Origin: Leptolyngbya sp. SIO1E4
Lineage (GTDB): Bacteria; Cyanobacteriota; Cyanobacteriia; Phormidesmidales; Phormidesmidaceae
DNA: 64,000 nt
Direction of reading: 5' to 3'
Assembly: GCA_010672825.2 (NCBI GenBank)
Contig: JAAHFU020000005.1
Coordinates: 124,001-188,000 of the forward strand
Shown here: positions 55,188 through 63,970 of the stretch, one piece after another
Layout of the letters: every line of letters begins with the position of its first letter
Position numbering within the stretch: position 1 is the first letter of the stretch
Translations under genes and position numbers: made by a program
Notes under the pieces: generated by a model
Database searches by the model: none
The model's input: only the letters and a program-made list of their open reading frames with translations
Told to the model about the DNA's origin: nothing

Positions 55188-55200
55188 ATCATTCTCGGCT
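55165..55200 (-). repeat. 18-bp tandem repeat containing both candidate start codons
   Basis: CCCATATCATTCTCGGCA (55165-55182) and CCCATATCATTCTCGGCT (55183-55200) differ at one base. On the minus strand each copy supplies an in-frame ATG preceded by the same GCCGAGAATGAT leader. Confidence 0.85.
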
Positions 55201-55256
55201 CAAAAGATTACGAACACCTGCCCATGGGGTTATCTTTCCCGACTATAGATAGATAC

Positions 55257-56015
55257 CTATTCAAGCAGCAAGGTTTTGAGCGCTGCTTTCAGGTGTGCCG
55301 GGTTATCTTCAAGATCAACAGCAGAGAGCAAGCCAGACGAGAGCAGCGGTTTCATCCGAGGATCATCTATTCCTTTGCCAGCCAGCGCTTTGACCATGAC
55401 ATCAGCCGTACGCCCACTGCCCGCCATGATGACAATTTCTCGCCCTGCATTGACGCTAGCGCGGGCATCCTGCCAGGTGATCGAACCGCCATTAATCAAA
55501 ACAGTCATCGAGCCATGGGGACCTGAAAGTTGAGTCGCAATCTCTGCCATCCAGGCAGACTCATCGCCCCAATTCTTGCCCGGCACCAAGATGCAATGGC
55601 TATGGTGAGGTTCCAGTATCGAGGCATCGGGATGTTCTACCCCACAATCGGGTAAATTCACCAGCAATCGCGGGGCTACCCCCACTAAGGAAAACGTTCC
55701 CCCAATGGCCGTTCGAGCACGCCCCATAAGGCCCATCACCCCAGCATCGGTTCCCCCATCTACTACATGCAGCTGCAGTTCTTCTGCCAGGGGAGCCAGC
55801 ACATAGTTAAATAGGCTGTCTAGCTGCATTTGCTGATCGTTATCAAGACCACTTGCTCCGCCCACAATCACAAGCGTCGGGCGTCGATCAGTCAGTCTTA
55901 AACTATCCAGACACGGCGGGATGTCTACTTTTTCATCAACAGTGCTCACGCTCACGCCATGGGTAGCATGACCTTCTGCCTCTAAAAGTTTGTAGACCCG
56001 AACAGGGGATAGCAT
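55257..56015 (-). CDS. SLOG superfamily (LSDAT, TRPM-SLOG-like) nucleotide-binding protein
   Basis: A 252-residue cytoplasmic protein with a single Rossmann-like domain. Motifs: TLVIVGGASGLDND (47-60), VVDGGTDAGVM (84-94), LVPGKNWG (143-150), VLINGGSITWQDA (172-184) and IVIMAGSGRTADV (194-206). These glycine loops match the LSDAT branch of the SLOG superfamily, related to the N-terminal domain of animal TRPM channels and predicted to bind NAD- or ADP-ribose-derived nucleotides. There is no effector domain or transmembrane helix. It is transcribed first of a two-gene set with the TIR-WD40 gene 69 bp downstream. The link between a TIR product and SLOG binding is inference, by analogy with Thoeris. 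Confidence 0.75.
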   Translation of the reverse strand: MLSPVRVYKLLEAEGHATHGVSVSTVDEKVDIPPCLDSLRLTDRRPTLVIVGGASGLDNDQQMQLDSLFNYVLAPLAEELQLHVVDGGTDAGVMGLMGRARTAIGGTFSLVGVAPRLLVNLPDCGVEHPDASILEPHHSHCILVPGKNWGDESAWMAEIATQLSGPHGSMTVLINGGSITWQDARASVNAGREIVIMAGSGRTADVMVKALAGKGIDDPRMKPLLSSGLLSAVDLEDNPAHLKAALKTLLLE

Positions 56016-56320
56016 ACGTAACGAGTGACGTGGATTTTAGGACTGATCGTCTGATCACAGATATCGGGCGATCGCGGCTGGAGAAAATTAGCGTCAGTGT
56101 AGCCTGATCACCCTAATTGGGCCTGACTCTGCCACATCCGTCGTTAGCCTCACAAAATTCCGCAGATTGACCCCAATACTATATCTATTCTCGAGTTCTG
56201 CACCATTTGAGCATGCCCGAATTCCCGTGGGCATAGAACTTGGCCTTTCAGGATCTTCGGCAACAGACTTTTAACACACATATTATGATGAGAATAGAAG
56301 CTAAATTTTTGTAAACCATT
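56016..56320. other. Divergent spacer, no gene seen
   Basis: The 305 bp between the SLOG gene and chorismate lyase should hold two divergent promoters. No convincing box or repeat was recognised. Confidence 0.35.
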
Positions 56321-56950
56321 TTGACTTCGGTTGTCAGACATCTAAAGGGCACCACTTGCCCGTCTACGTGGTATTCACTCGATATCCTATGGCAAGGAAA
56401 TGGCACAGTTGTGAAACGGGGGTTACCCCATGATCAACTCTCCCCAGCCTGGCAGATTCTGCTGTTAGGGGATGGCTCACCCACTCGGCATCTACAACTT
56501 CTTACACGTGAGTGCACTGAAGTTGATGTGATCGATATGTCCCTCATTGGAAACGAGCTGGACGACGCGCCAGATATTATCCGTGCGGTGCCAGGGCCGC
56601 GGCTACGGAGACAGGTCTGGTTACGGACCGCTTCCGGACAACGACTAGCCTATGCCACGTCCTGGTGGGAGGCGAGTCATGTAGATGAATATCTACAAAA
56701 TCGATCGCTGCCAATTTGGGCAAATTTAACCCGTCTTAGAACCGAGCTTTATCGAGATGTCCGGGGAATTTACTACGGCCACTCTCAACCGCTCGAGATA
56801 GCCTTTGGTGAGCGGGGGCCTTTTTGGGGACGATATTACCTGTTTTGGCATAACGGTAAACCTTTAACCCTAATCTATGAAGTCTTTTCACCGTACCTGA
56901 CCCGCTACCTGGGCCCCATGCGGGCTGAGGTTAGAACTAGTGACGGCTGA
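56321..56950 (+). CDS. Chorismate lyase family protein (cyanobacterial 4-hydroxybenzoate synthase)
   Basis: Belongs to the DUF98-type chorismate pyruvate-lyases of cyanobacteria, which release pyruvate from chorismate to give 4-hydroxybenzoate, the head group precursor of plastoquinone. The 209-residue protein carries the family blocks LSPAWQILLLGDGSPTRHLQ, DVIDMSLIG, RQVWLRTASGQRLAYATSWW, RTELYRDVRGIYYGHS and LIYEVFSPYL. The first available start is TTG 56321 without a clear Shine-Dalgarno; no in-frame ATG is found near the N-terminus, so the start is uncertain. Its last 14 bp overlap the 3' end of the convergent gene. Confidence 0.82.
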   Translation: MTSVVRHLKGTTCPSTWYSLDILWQGNGTVVKRGLPHDQLSPAWQILLLGDGSPTRHLQLLTRECTEVDVIDMSLIGNELDDAPDIIRAVPGPRLRRQVWLRTASGQRLAYATSWWEASHVDEYLQNRSLPIWANLTRLRTELYRDVRGIYYGHSQPLEIAFGERGPFWGRYYLFWHNGKPLTLIYEVFSPYLTRYLGPMRAEVRTSDG

Positions 56951-58223
56951 TGCTGCTTTGCATCTGAACAAACACAGGGCGATATTGGGCTTCTGGCAAG
57001 AGTTGCGCCCTAGATCGGGTGGCTCCCTTGATCGAGACCGGAGTTAGGGTTAATTGCTGCTCCCACCGCTGGGCATGGGTGCTGGCCTGTGACCACCTGG
57101 GGCTTTCTGGCTGAATGCTTTGGGCCGCTAAGATTGCGGGATACAGCCCCACATAGGCCGCTAAATCAGTGGTCGAATGCTGAAGACTGGTTTGGGCCAA
57201 ATGACGAGACTGCGCCAAAATCAGCCAGTCTTGTGCAATAGCCTGCCGATTAGGATGGTGGGCAATCTGGCGGATCAGGGCCATGGCCCCTTCGAGATCC
57301 CCTTGTTCCATGTGGTGGAGGCCTACCGGCAGCAGCGCATCACTCCACTCGTCTAGTAAGGGACGAGCAGACTGCCAAACATAGGTAGTCGGATCAATTT
57401 GGCTCGCGATCGTGATGGCTTCACCCCAATCAGCGGGCTGCCCCAGGGAATGCTTTTGGATGGCCTGATTGAGCACGCGCTGGGCCTGCCTTTCAGCTTC
57501 AATTTGCTGAGCCAGAGTCTGGGCACGTCCTGACGGAGACGTCTCACTCTCTAGCGCTTGTAGCCGCCATAGCTCTCGTAGGGCTTGGGTCCAGTCTTGC
57601 TGCTGTAGGGCCTTCTGAGCTTCTTGATACACGGCTTGTTCGAGCTGCGCTCGCTGTTTGTACAACTGCTGCAGCAGGGTCCAGGCATCGGTGTAGCGAG
57701 GGCTCGTGTGGGGAATATGGCTGACCAGGGAGATTGCCTCTGCAACCCGCCCGGCACCTTGATGCTGTCGCGCGGCGTACAAAACCTTCGCTGACCAGGT
57801 TTCCAGCAGCGCCTGGACTTCATTTTGCAGGGGGTGGGTCGAGTCCCAACCGCCGATCCAGGTGAGGGCTTTCAACACCGCATCAGAATCCCCATTCGCG
57901 ATCGCCACCTGCAGACACGATAGGGTTGCCCGATCAGAGGCTCCCGGTCTCAGGGTCGAGCAGTCGACCTCTGGAGGTGGGGTCACCAAATGCGCAAGGG
58001 CGACAAATGCCACACTACTGGTCGTGCAAGAACTGGCCAGGGCCAGGGTCATCCAGCTCCAAACCCATTTCCAAATTCTGTGCACATAGTGACTGGAACC
58101 GGCTGTCGCAGGTAACCGGTGATGCGGGGGCGATTCTGTTTGCCCAAGGGGACGAGGAGACGCTTCAAGGGGCAAGTTCAAAGCATCATCTGCAGCAGCA
58201 AAGGACTCACGGGGAGTGGGCAT
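56937..58223 (-). CDS. Uncharacterised membrane-anchored helical repeat protein
   Basis: About 428 residues from ATG 58223 (a TTG at 58289 would add 22). A cytoplasmic N-terminus of about 50 residues precedes one transmembrane helix (MTLALASSCTTSSVAFVALAHL), then a long extracytoplasmic part made of helical hairpins rich in Ala, Gln and Leu with spaced aromatic residues (YTDAWTLLQQLYKQRAQLEQ, QDWTQALRELWRLQALE), suggesting degenerate TPR-like repeats. I recall similar cyanobacterial proteins of unknown function. It follows the CrtH-like gene on the same strand and may be co-transcribed with it. No enzymatic motif is seen. Confidence 0.65.
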   Translation of the reverse strand: MPTPRESFAAADDALNLPLEASPRPLGQTESPPHHRLPATAGSSHYVHRIWKWVWSWMTLALASSCTTSSVAFVALAHLVTPPPEVDCSTLRPGASDRATLSCLQVAIANGDSDAVLKALTWIGGWDSTHPLQNEVQALLETWSAKVLYAARQHQGAGRVAEAISLVSHIPHTSPRYTDAWTLLQQLYKQRAQLEQAVYQEAQKALQQQDWTQALRELWRLQALESETSPSGRAQTLAQQIEAERQAQRVLNQAIQKHSLGQPADWGEAITIASQIDPTTYVWQSARPLLDEWSDALLPVGLHHMEQGDLEGAMALIRQIAHHPNRQAIAQDWLILAQSRHLAQTSLQHSTTDLAAYVGLYPAILAAQSIQPESPRWSQASTHAQRWEQQLTLTPVSIKGATRSRAQLLPEAQYRPVFVQMQSSISRH

Positions 58224-58301
58224 AGTAACGAGAAGACTCTGCCCTTTCTTTCTGTTGAGCGTCCGGTAATCCCGGAGAGGCTCCGTCAAACCCTGAAATC
58301 T

Positions 58302-59840
58302 TTAAATAAGCCCGATTTCTTTCAAGAGTTTGCCATGATCCTTGGCAGAAACCAGGGTATTTGCTGTAAAGAACCCGCTAGCAGCGACTGCCGGCAACCC
58401 AATGCCAGGAAACGTCGAATCGCCGCAGCACAGTAGGCCAGTCAAAGGCGTTGTGGGACCCGGGAATCGTCCTTTTCCTACCGCGATCGCCGGACCATAG
58501 CTGCCTTGATGTCGCCGCAAAAAGCGCCGGTGGGTCAGGGGAGTCCCCACGAGAGAAACGTCTACGCGATCGCGAATATCAGGAATCACGCGGGCTAGCG
58601 CCTGCCACATCACTTCAGCCCGTTGAGCCTTGAGCTGTGTATACTTCTCACTGCGTCGATCGAGACCTTGCCAGAGGGCATAAGGTTCATTCCCCGGTGT
58701 GTAAACATGTAGGGTTTCTTTACCCGCCGGGGCTAGAGACCTATCCAGACGAGACGGTATTGAAATCAGCACCACATTTTGAGGCGCCGTGACCCCCGCC
58801 TCCCAGTCATTCACCACAATGTGGTGACAGGCCAGGGAATCCGGCAGGTTCGTGCCATCAATACCCAGATGCAGATGCATAAAGCTCTCGCAGGCAGGGG
58901 TAGCCTGTCGCTGCTGGCGAAACCGTTGAGGCAGAGCCCCCTCCGGCAAAAGTTTCAGGGTATCCCACACTGATGCGTTAGAGACAACTGCTCGCCGCGC
59001 GTAGACGGTTTCTCCCGTTTTGAGGCGCACGCCGGTAGCCCGATTGCTGTTCACCAATACTTCCTCGACATGGGCGCCTAAACGCAGCTCTCCCCCCTGT
59101 TTCCGTAGCCCCCGCACAAGGGCATCCACCAGGGCTGCACTGCCCCCTTTGGGATAGTCCAATCGCACATCTGGGCGATACCACTCAGCAAACATGAAGG
59201 CCATTTCCGCAGCGCTGGTGCTCGATGCGGGTAAACCCGAGAGCAAAAAGCAGAGTAGCTCTAGCCAGTTACGGATAAACGGGTCGGTTACCACCCGATT
59301 CATCAAGCGGCTAAACGGCCCGGTCAGGTCGACCATGCGAGACGTATGGATCAGCATGGGGAGTGCAAAGGGTGCCACGGTTTGTAAAACCCCCCAATCA
59401 AACCGCAGGGCAGCGGGCGGCAGGGCGATCGCTGCCTGGCCATAGGGACGCATCAGGGCTTGCAGCTGTTGCCATTGCGCGATCGCCTGGGGGCCACGCA
59501 GTGCTGCTAACACGTGACAAAATTGATCGGCCCCGACTTGAGTATCAAAGCTACCCTCCGGGAGACAGCAGCCCCAGGTATCGTAGGTCAGCCACTCAGC
59601 ATCTTCGCCCACGGCATCTAAGACCTGCCGCAGAGGATTCGTTGACGGACTGTAAGACAGCCCAGAATATAAAGAGGGGCCTGAATCAAACCGGAAGCCC
59701 GCTCGCTCAAAGCCGTGGGCGGCTCCTCCCGCAATGGTATGACTCTCACACACCACAACCTCCAGGCCATACCGAGCCAGCAAAGCAGCACAACTCAGCC
59801 CGCCGATGCCACTGCCTATCACGACGACGTCTACTTTCAT
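58302..59840 (-). CDS. CrtH/CrtISO-like FAD-dependent oxidoreductase
   Basis: A 512-residue flavoprotein of the phytoene desaturase / carotenoid isomerase family. The dinucleotide-binding motif VVVIGSGIGGLSCAALLARYGLEVVV is at the N-terminus, followed by GGAAHGFERAGFRFDSGPSL. Other blocks are LDYPKGGSAALVDALVRGL, CHHIVVNDWE, GTPLTHRRFLRRHQGSYGPA and the C-terminal FAD site GLLCCGDSTFPGIGLPAVAASG. The CHHI..DWE and GTP.THRRFL motifs match CrtH (prolycopene isomerase), but the central part differs, so this may be a paralogue acting on another polyene. crtR is the only other carotenoid gene here and is 55 kb away. Confidence 0.82.
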   Translation of the reverse strand: MKVDVVVIGSGIGGLSCAALLARYGLEVVVCESHTIAGGAAHGFERAGFRFDSGPSLYSGLSYSPSTNPLRQVLDAVGEDAEWLTYDTWGCCLPEGSFDTQVGADQFCHVLAALRGPQAIAQWQQLQALMRPYGQAAIALPPAALRFDWGVLQTVAPFALPMLIHTSRMVDLTGPFSRLMNRVVTDPFIRNWLELLCFLLSGLPASSTSAAEMAFMFAEWYRPDVRLDYPKGGSAALVDALVRGLRKQGGELRLGAHVEEVLVNSNRATGVRLKTGETVYARRAVVSNASVWDTLKLLPEGALPQRFRQQRQATPACESFMHLHLGIDGTNLPDSLACHHIVVNDWEAGVTAPQNVVLISIPSRLDRSLAPAGKETLHVYTPGNEPYALWQGLDRRSEKYTQLKAQRAEVMWQALARVIPDIRDRVDVSLVGTPLTHRRFLRRHQGSYGPAIAVGKGRFPGPTTPLTGLLCCGDSTFPGIGLPAVAASGFFTANTLVSAKDHGKLLKEIGLI

Positions 59841-60125
59841 TTCCCTTAACCTGACTGCGCCGTCTCCAGTGTTACTGAGAATACGATGGGCGGCTATGGG
59901 TAAATTGCCTGAGCAGCGAGGATTGACCCCACCCCTCAGAAAAATCCCGATAGATGATTAAATCTGCCAGGAAATAGGTGCCGCAGCTCTGAAGATGAAA
60001 CAGTTAATGGGTAACGATGGCATCCCTGTGGCCAGATGCAAGCTGTCAAGTTCAATCGGCCCAGTTCATTTACCGCATCCAATCGATCGTCATCGTTACC
60101 CTATGCCATTGAGGACAGACCTTTC

Positions 60126-60656
60126 ATGAAACAAGCGATTTGTCGCTTACTGCTGATGAGTACGCTGCTGGTCAGTGCCTGCAACGCCAATACCCTGACA
60201 TTTGAAGAGTTTGCATCTGAGGCTGGACAGTTCAGCATTGCAGCGCCCAGCCCGATGGAAGAAACACAGCAATCTGTCCCAACGCCAGTTGGGCCTATCG
60301 ATATCTATACCTTTACCGCAGAAGAAGAGAACTCTGCCTATGTAGTGGCCTATTCCGACTATCCGGCTGAAGTGGTTGAGCAGAGCGATCCAGAGTCGCT
60401 ATTGGACAGCAGCCGCGATGGAGCGCTTGGCAATCTCAATGGCACTCTGCTCAGTGAGGACCCTATTGACATAGATGGCAACCCGGGGCGATCGCTGGTG
60501 ATTGATGCCATCACGGAGACTGGTGAAGCTGCGACCATCAACTCACGAATTTACCTGGTGAATAACCGGCTATACCAAATTTTGGTCGTCATGCCTAAAG
60601 GTCAAGAAGCGACGGCTGATGCAGCTACCTTCTTAGAGTCTTTCACCCTGCAGTAG
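60126..60656 (+). CDS. Hypothetical lipoprotein
   Basis: A 176-residue protein from ATG 60126; the frame begins earlier (60036) but the lipoprotein signal fixes this start. The signal peptide MKQAICRLLLMSTLLVSAC ends in a lipobox with Cys19. The mature domain is acidic and has strand-rich blocks: FSIAAPSPMEETQQSV, IDIYTFTAEEENSAYVVAYSDYP and SRIYLVNNRLYQILVVMP. This pattern recalls a family of small cyanobacterial lipoproteins of unknown function. No catalytic residues are evident. It is monocistronic or leads the next gene (96 bp). Confidence 0.7.
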   Translation: MKQAICRLLLMSTLLVSACNANTLTFEEFASEAGQFSIAAPSPMEETQQSVPTPVGPIDIYTFTAEEENSAYVVAYSDYPAEVVEQSDPESLLDSSRDGALGNLNGTLLSEDPIDIDGNPGRSLVIDAITETGEAATINSRIYLVNNRLYQILVVMPKGQEATADAATFLESFTLQ

Positions 60657-60752
60657 GGGCCTCCATCCAAACCATAATCCCCTCAGAAATTCTGGAGTTA
60701 GCTGTGGCGCAGCCCTATCCGACAATGGAAACATCATCATCCCAGTCGATTT

Positions 60753-61880
60753 ATGGATCCTGTCATTACGACCTATCCTCTGCTAACGCTGTCTTCAGGA
60801 GATTCTCTGTCACTGCAGCTCTATCAGTTTCAGGGAGCAGCACCGGGAAAGACCGTTTACCTGCAATCGAATCTACACGGAGCAGAAATTGCAGGCAATA
60901 TCGTCATTCACCATCTAATAGAGCACCTGCAAACCCTAGACAGCCATGCCCTACAAGGAGAAATCCGCCTGGTACCGGGCTGCAATCCCCTGGGGGCAAA
61001 TACCCGTGCCCACCAGTTTTCCAGTGGGCGCTTTAACCCCTACGATGGACGCGATTGGAACCGCATTTTCTGGGACTATGAACACGTCCATCAAGGGGCA
61101 CTCCCCTTTGCTAAACAGCACCTAGAGCAAGACATCGCTGCTATTCAGCAGGCATATCGTCAAACGATTTGCCAGAGCTTTCAAGCCCAACTCAAAGCTT
61201 TACAATCTCCTGCAGGGGTACCTGTATATCAGGGCTATCGCACCCGTTTGCAACATCTGGCGCTAGAGGCAGATATCCTCATTGACTTGCACACCTCAGC
61301 CAATCAAGGCATGGTGTATCTTTATTATTTCCGCGATCGCGCCGCTCTGATCCCACCCTTTGGCGTCGATTTTGCCCTGATGTTAGACCGGTATGATGGC
61401 AATGCCTTCGACGAGGCATTTATTAACCCCTGGCTGGCCTTGGAAGGTGCATTTGCCAGCCTAGGGCGATCGCTCCGATTTGAAATTGATGCTTGGACCC
61501 TAGAACTCGGCTGCGGTTTAAAGATTGACCCTGTTGCGGTGCGACGAGGCGTCTCTGGTGTGCTGAACTACCTGCGACATCGAGGCGTGCTGACCGATCA
61601 GCCCCCAGCGACCTATAGCGATGTCCCCTTATCCCGCAGCAGCCGTATTACGAAGTACTACGCCACCACAGGTGGATTTATCCAAACCCGGATTGCTCTG
61701 GGTACGTGGGTCAGCCCCGGAGATGTCTTGTTTGAAGTGCTAAGCCTGAATAAAACCGGGCAACTCCCCGAGACCCTCACTGTCCATGCTCAACAGAAAG
61801 GCTTAGTATACGACCTCTCTTGGAATCAGGCCGTCAGCGAAGGAGAATATATTTTGGCCATCATGACGCCCGACCCGTAA
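60753..61880 (+). CDS. Succinylglutamate desuccinylase/aspartoacylase-like zinc hydrolase
   Basis: A 375-residue member of the M14-like AstE/AspA family, zinc enzymes that cleave acyl-amino acids or related amides. Zinc-site residues: HGAE (SNLHGAEIAGN, about 42-45) and the His of DLHTS (about 178); the likely general base is Glu in WTLELGCGL. The GCNPLGANTRAHQFSSGRFNPYDGRDWNR substrate loop is typical. A C-terminal beta-rich domain (about 300-375, TGGFIQTRIALGTWVSPGDVLFEVL) resembles the barrel-sandwich fold seen in this family. The substrate is unknown. The alkyltransferase-like gene follows after 28 bp and may be co-transcribed. Confidence 0.85.
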   Translation: MDPVITTYPLLTLSSGDSLSLQLYQFQGAAPGKTVYLQSNLHGAEIAGNIVIHHLIEHLQTLDSHALQGEIRLVPGCNPLGANTRAHQFSSGRFNPYDGRDWNRIFWDYEHVHQGALPFAKQHLEQDIAAIQQAYRQTICQSFQAQLKALQSPAGVPVYQGYRTRLQHLALEADILIDLHTSANQGMVYLYYFRDRAALIPPFGVDFALMLDRYDGNAFDEAFINPWLALEGAFASLGRSLRFEIDAWTLELGCGLKIDPVAVRRGVSGVLNYLRHRGVLTDQPPATYSDVPLSRSSRITKYYATTGGFIQTRIALGTWVSPGDVLFEVLSLNKTGQLPETLTVHAQQKGLVYDLSWNQAVSEGEYILAIMTPDP

Positions 61881-61908
61881 GCAGCCCTTTGAGCTTTTGT
61901 GATAGAAT

Positions 61909-62295
61909 ATGGCAAACACCTATGACCTCATCTACGCCGTTGTGCGCCAGATTCCATTTGGCAAAGTCGCAACCTACGGTCAAGTAGCCGAGCTTGCCGG
62001 GCTCATCGGCAAGCCTCGGCTAGTCGGTTATGCTCTATATCGCGTTACAGAGGCCGAAGAAATTCCCTGGCATCGCGTCATTAATGCCAAAGGTGAAGTG
62101 TCGCGATCGCCCCACAGAAACGGAATGGATTATCTACAGCAGACTTTACTAGAAGAAGAAGGCATTCAGTTTAACCCACAGGGAAAGCTCGACCTCAACA
62201 CCTATCGTTGGATCGCTGATCCAGAACTTTTGGACGCAGCACTTGAGCGTGTCCAGACAGCGTTGAATGGAGAAGGCGAGAGAGAAGAGGATTAA
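61909..62295 (+). CDS. Alkyltransferase-like (Atl) protein of the MGMT family
   Basis: A 128-residue DNA-binding protein of the O6-alkylguanine-DNA alkyltransferase fold. The helix-turn-helix (QIPFGKVATYGQVAELAG) and RLVGYALYR are present, but the active-site PCHRV reads PWHRV, so the alkyl-accepting cysteine is replaced by tryptophan. That is the signature of Atl proteins, which bind alkylated guanine and flag it for nucleotide excision repair rather than repairing it themselves. It begins 28 bp after the hydrolase gene. A G-rich tract (GGGATGGGGCGATGGGG) follows the stop. Confidence 0.9.
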   Translation: MANTYDLIYAVVRQIPFGKVATYGQVAELAGLIGKPRLVGYALYRVTEAEEIPWHRVINAKGEVSRSPHRNGMDYLQQTLLEEEGIQFNPQGKLDLNTYRWIADPELLDAALERVQTALNGEGEREED

Positions 62296-62494
62296 GGGAT
62301 GGGGCGATGGGGAAATAGGGAAATGGGGGAGACACATCACTTTTGACCTCTACCGACGACTGCCCACTCCCAACGTCTCTATCCCCTGACATGCCTCTCT
62401 CCATTCCTTCTCCACAACCCATAGAAATTGGATCAAAAACGTGCGATCGCTAGATCAACCCGGTAGCCTATGCGTGGAGATCAAAGAGCACAGC

Positions 62495-63970
62495 ATGAGC
62501 ATTCAGACGCCAGAGTGGGTCAAGCACGCCGTCTTCTATCAAATTTTTCCTGACCGATTTGCCCGGACTCACCCCCCTATCAATCGCCCTGAAATGGCTG
62601 TTCCCTTAGAACCGTGGGACAGCCCTCCAACATTATCTGGGTACAAAGGCGGTGAGCTTTGGGGCGTAATCGAGAAACTCGATTATCTACAAGAGTTGGG
62701 AATCACAGCACTGTATTTCACCCCTATTTTTCAGTCTGCGAGCAACCATCGCTACCACACCCACGACTACTACCAAGTTGACCCACTGCTAGGGGGCAAT
62801 GAAGCCTTTGCTGAGTTGTTAAATGCCGCCCATCAACGAGACATGCGGGTGGTTTTAGATGGGGTGTTTAACCATGCTAGCCGCGGCTTTTTCTATTTCA
62901 ATGACATTTTAGAGAATGGGCCTAACTCTCCCTGGCTAGACTGGTTTAAGGTTGAAAACTGGCCCTTGTCCGCCTACGACGGCTCAAAACCAGCGAACTA
63001 CAGTAGCTGGGTTGATAATCGTGCTCTACCCCAGTTCAATCATGCCAACCCAGCCGTGCGGGAATACCTCATGCGCATTGGCGAATACTGGATTCGTCAG
63101 GGGGTAGATGGTTGGCGCTTAGATGTGCCCTATGAGGTGCAAGAGCCAGGTTTTTGGCAAGAATTTCGCGATCGCATCAAAGCCATTAACCCAGAGGCTT
63201 ACATCGTGGGTGAGATTTGGACAACCGCACAAGCATGGCTCGACGGCACCCAATTTGATGGGGTCATGAACTATTTGTTTACGGGGCCAACGTTAGCGTT
63301 TACGGCAGGCGATCGGGTCGTCATGGACTATGTAGAATCTCCTGCTTACTATCCCTACCCAGCCCTAGATGCCGCAGGCTACCGCGCCAAAATAGAAGAC
63401 TTGTTAGCGCTATATCCCTGGGAGATTCAGCTAACGCAGCTCAATCTGCTCTCTAGCCATGACATTGCCCGTGCCCTCAGCGTGGTCGGGGATGATCAGG
63501 CCAGTCTGGAACTAGCCGTCCTCTTGCAAATGACCTTTCCAGGAGCCCCCAGCATCTATTACGGAGATGAAGTTGGGCTCAACGGCGGGCTGGATCCGGA
63601 TTGCCGTCGAGTTTTTCCTCCAGAAACCGAGTGGAATCAAACCCTTTTAGACCACCACAGGACACTCACCCACCTACGCCATCGCTATATAGCCCTGCGA
63701 ACTGGGCGCTACCTACCCATCCTGACGCAAGGACACCTGTATGGATTTGAGCGGCAAGGAGAAAAGGAATCCCTGATTGTTCTCGTCAATGCGGGTGAAG
63801 ATGCAGCCAAACTTGACCTTAAAACCATAATTAAGGGCCCAACTAAGGGTTCTCAGAATCCGGTTCAGGTTCTGTATGGCCCGGTGACGTTAACGCAGAC
63901 AGATGATCAGGGTGCTGGCTGGATAGCGCTTCCGGGTCGCTCAGGGGGGGTTCTGGAACGGCTTGTTTAG
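62495..63970 (+). CDS. GH13 alpha-amylase family enzyme (maltogenic amylase/neopullulanase-like)
   Basis: A 491-residue cytoplasmic glycoside hydrolase from ATG 62495; the frame reaches back to GTG 62441 but the family N-terminus (WVKHAVFYQIFPDRFAR) supports the ATG. Motifs: YKGGELWGVIEKLDYLQELG, DGVFNHASRGF, nucleophile Asp in GWRLDVPYE (about residue 209), acid/base Glu in VGEIWTTA and third Asp in SSHDIARALS. The PDRFARTHPP start and YDGSKPANYSSW segment resemble cyclomaltodextrinase/neopullulanase-type enzymes without the N-terminal domain. It likely degrades maltodextrins or glycogen fragments. No signal peptide is present. Confidence 0.88.
   Translation: MSIQTPEWVKHAVFYQIFPDRFARTHPPINRPEMAVPLEPWDSPPTLSGYKGGELWGVIEKLDYLQELGITALYFTPIFQSASNHRYHTHDYYQVDPLLGGNEAFAELLNAAHQRDMRVVLDGVFNHASRGFFYFNDILENGPNSPWLDWFKVENWPLSAYDGSKPANYSSWVDNRALPQFNHANPAVREYLMRIGEYWIRQGVDGWRLDVPYEVQEPGFWQEFRDRIKAINPEAYIVGEIWTTAQAWLDGTQFDGVMNYLFTGPTLAFTAGDRVVMDYVESPAYYPYPALDAAGYRAKIEDLLALYPWEIQLTQLNLLSSHDIARALSVVGDDQASLELAVLLQMTFPGAPSIYYGDEVGLNGGLDPDCRRVFPPETEWNQTLLDHHRTLTHLRHRYIALRTGRYLPILTQGHLYGFERQGEKESLIVLVNAGEDAAKLDLKTIIKGPTKGSQNPVQVLYGPVTLTQTDDQGAGWIALPGRSGGVLERLV

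Noticed and set aside
51981-56015. Canonical Thoeris defence system
   Set aside because: Thoeris needs ThsA with a SIR2 or equivalent effector; the SLOG protein here has no effector, and the TIR is fused to WD40 repeats. Only a looser analogy is kept.
62296-62440. G-rich tract (GGGATGGGGCGATGGGG) as a structured RNA or G-quadruplex regulator
   Set aside because: Short low-complexity spacer sequence; no conserved stem or defined gene end was visible.
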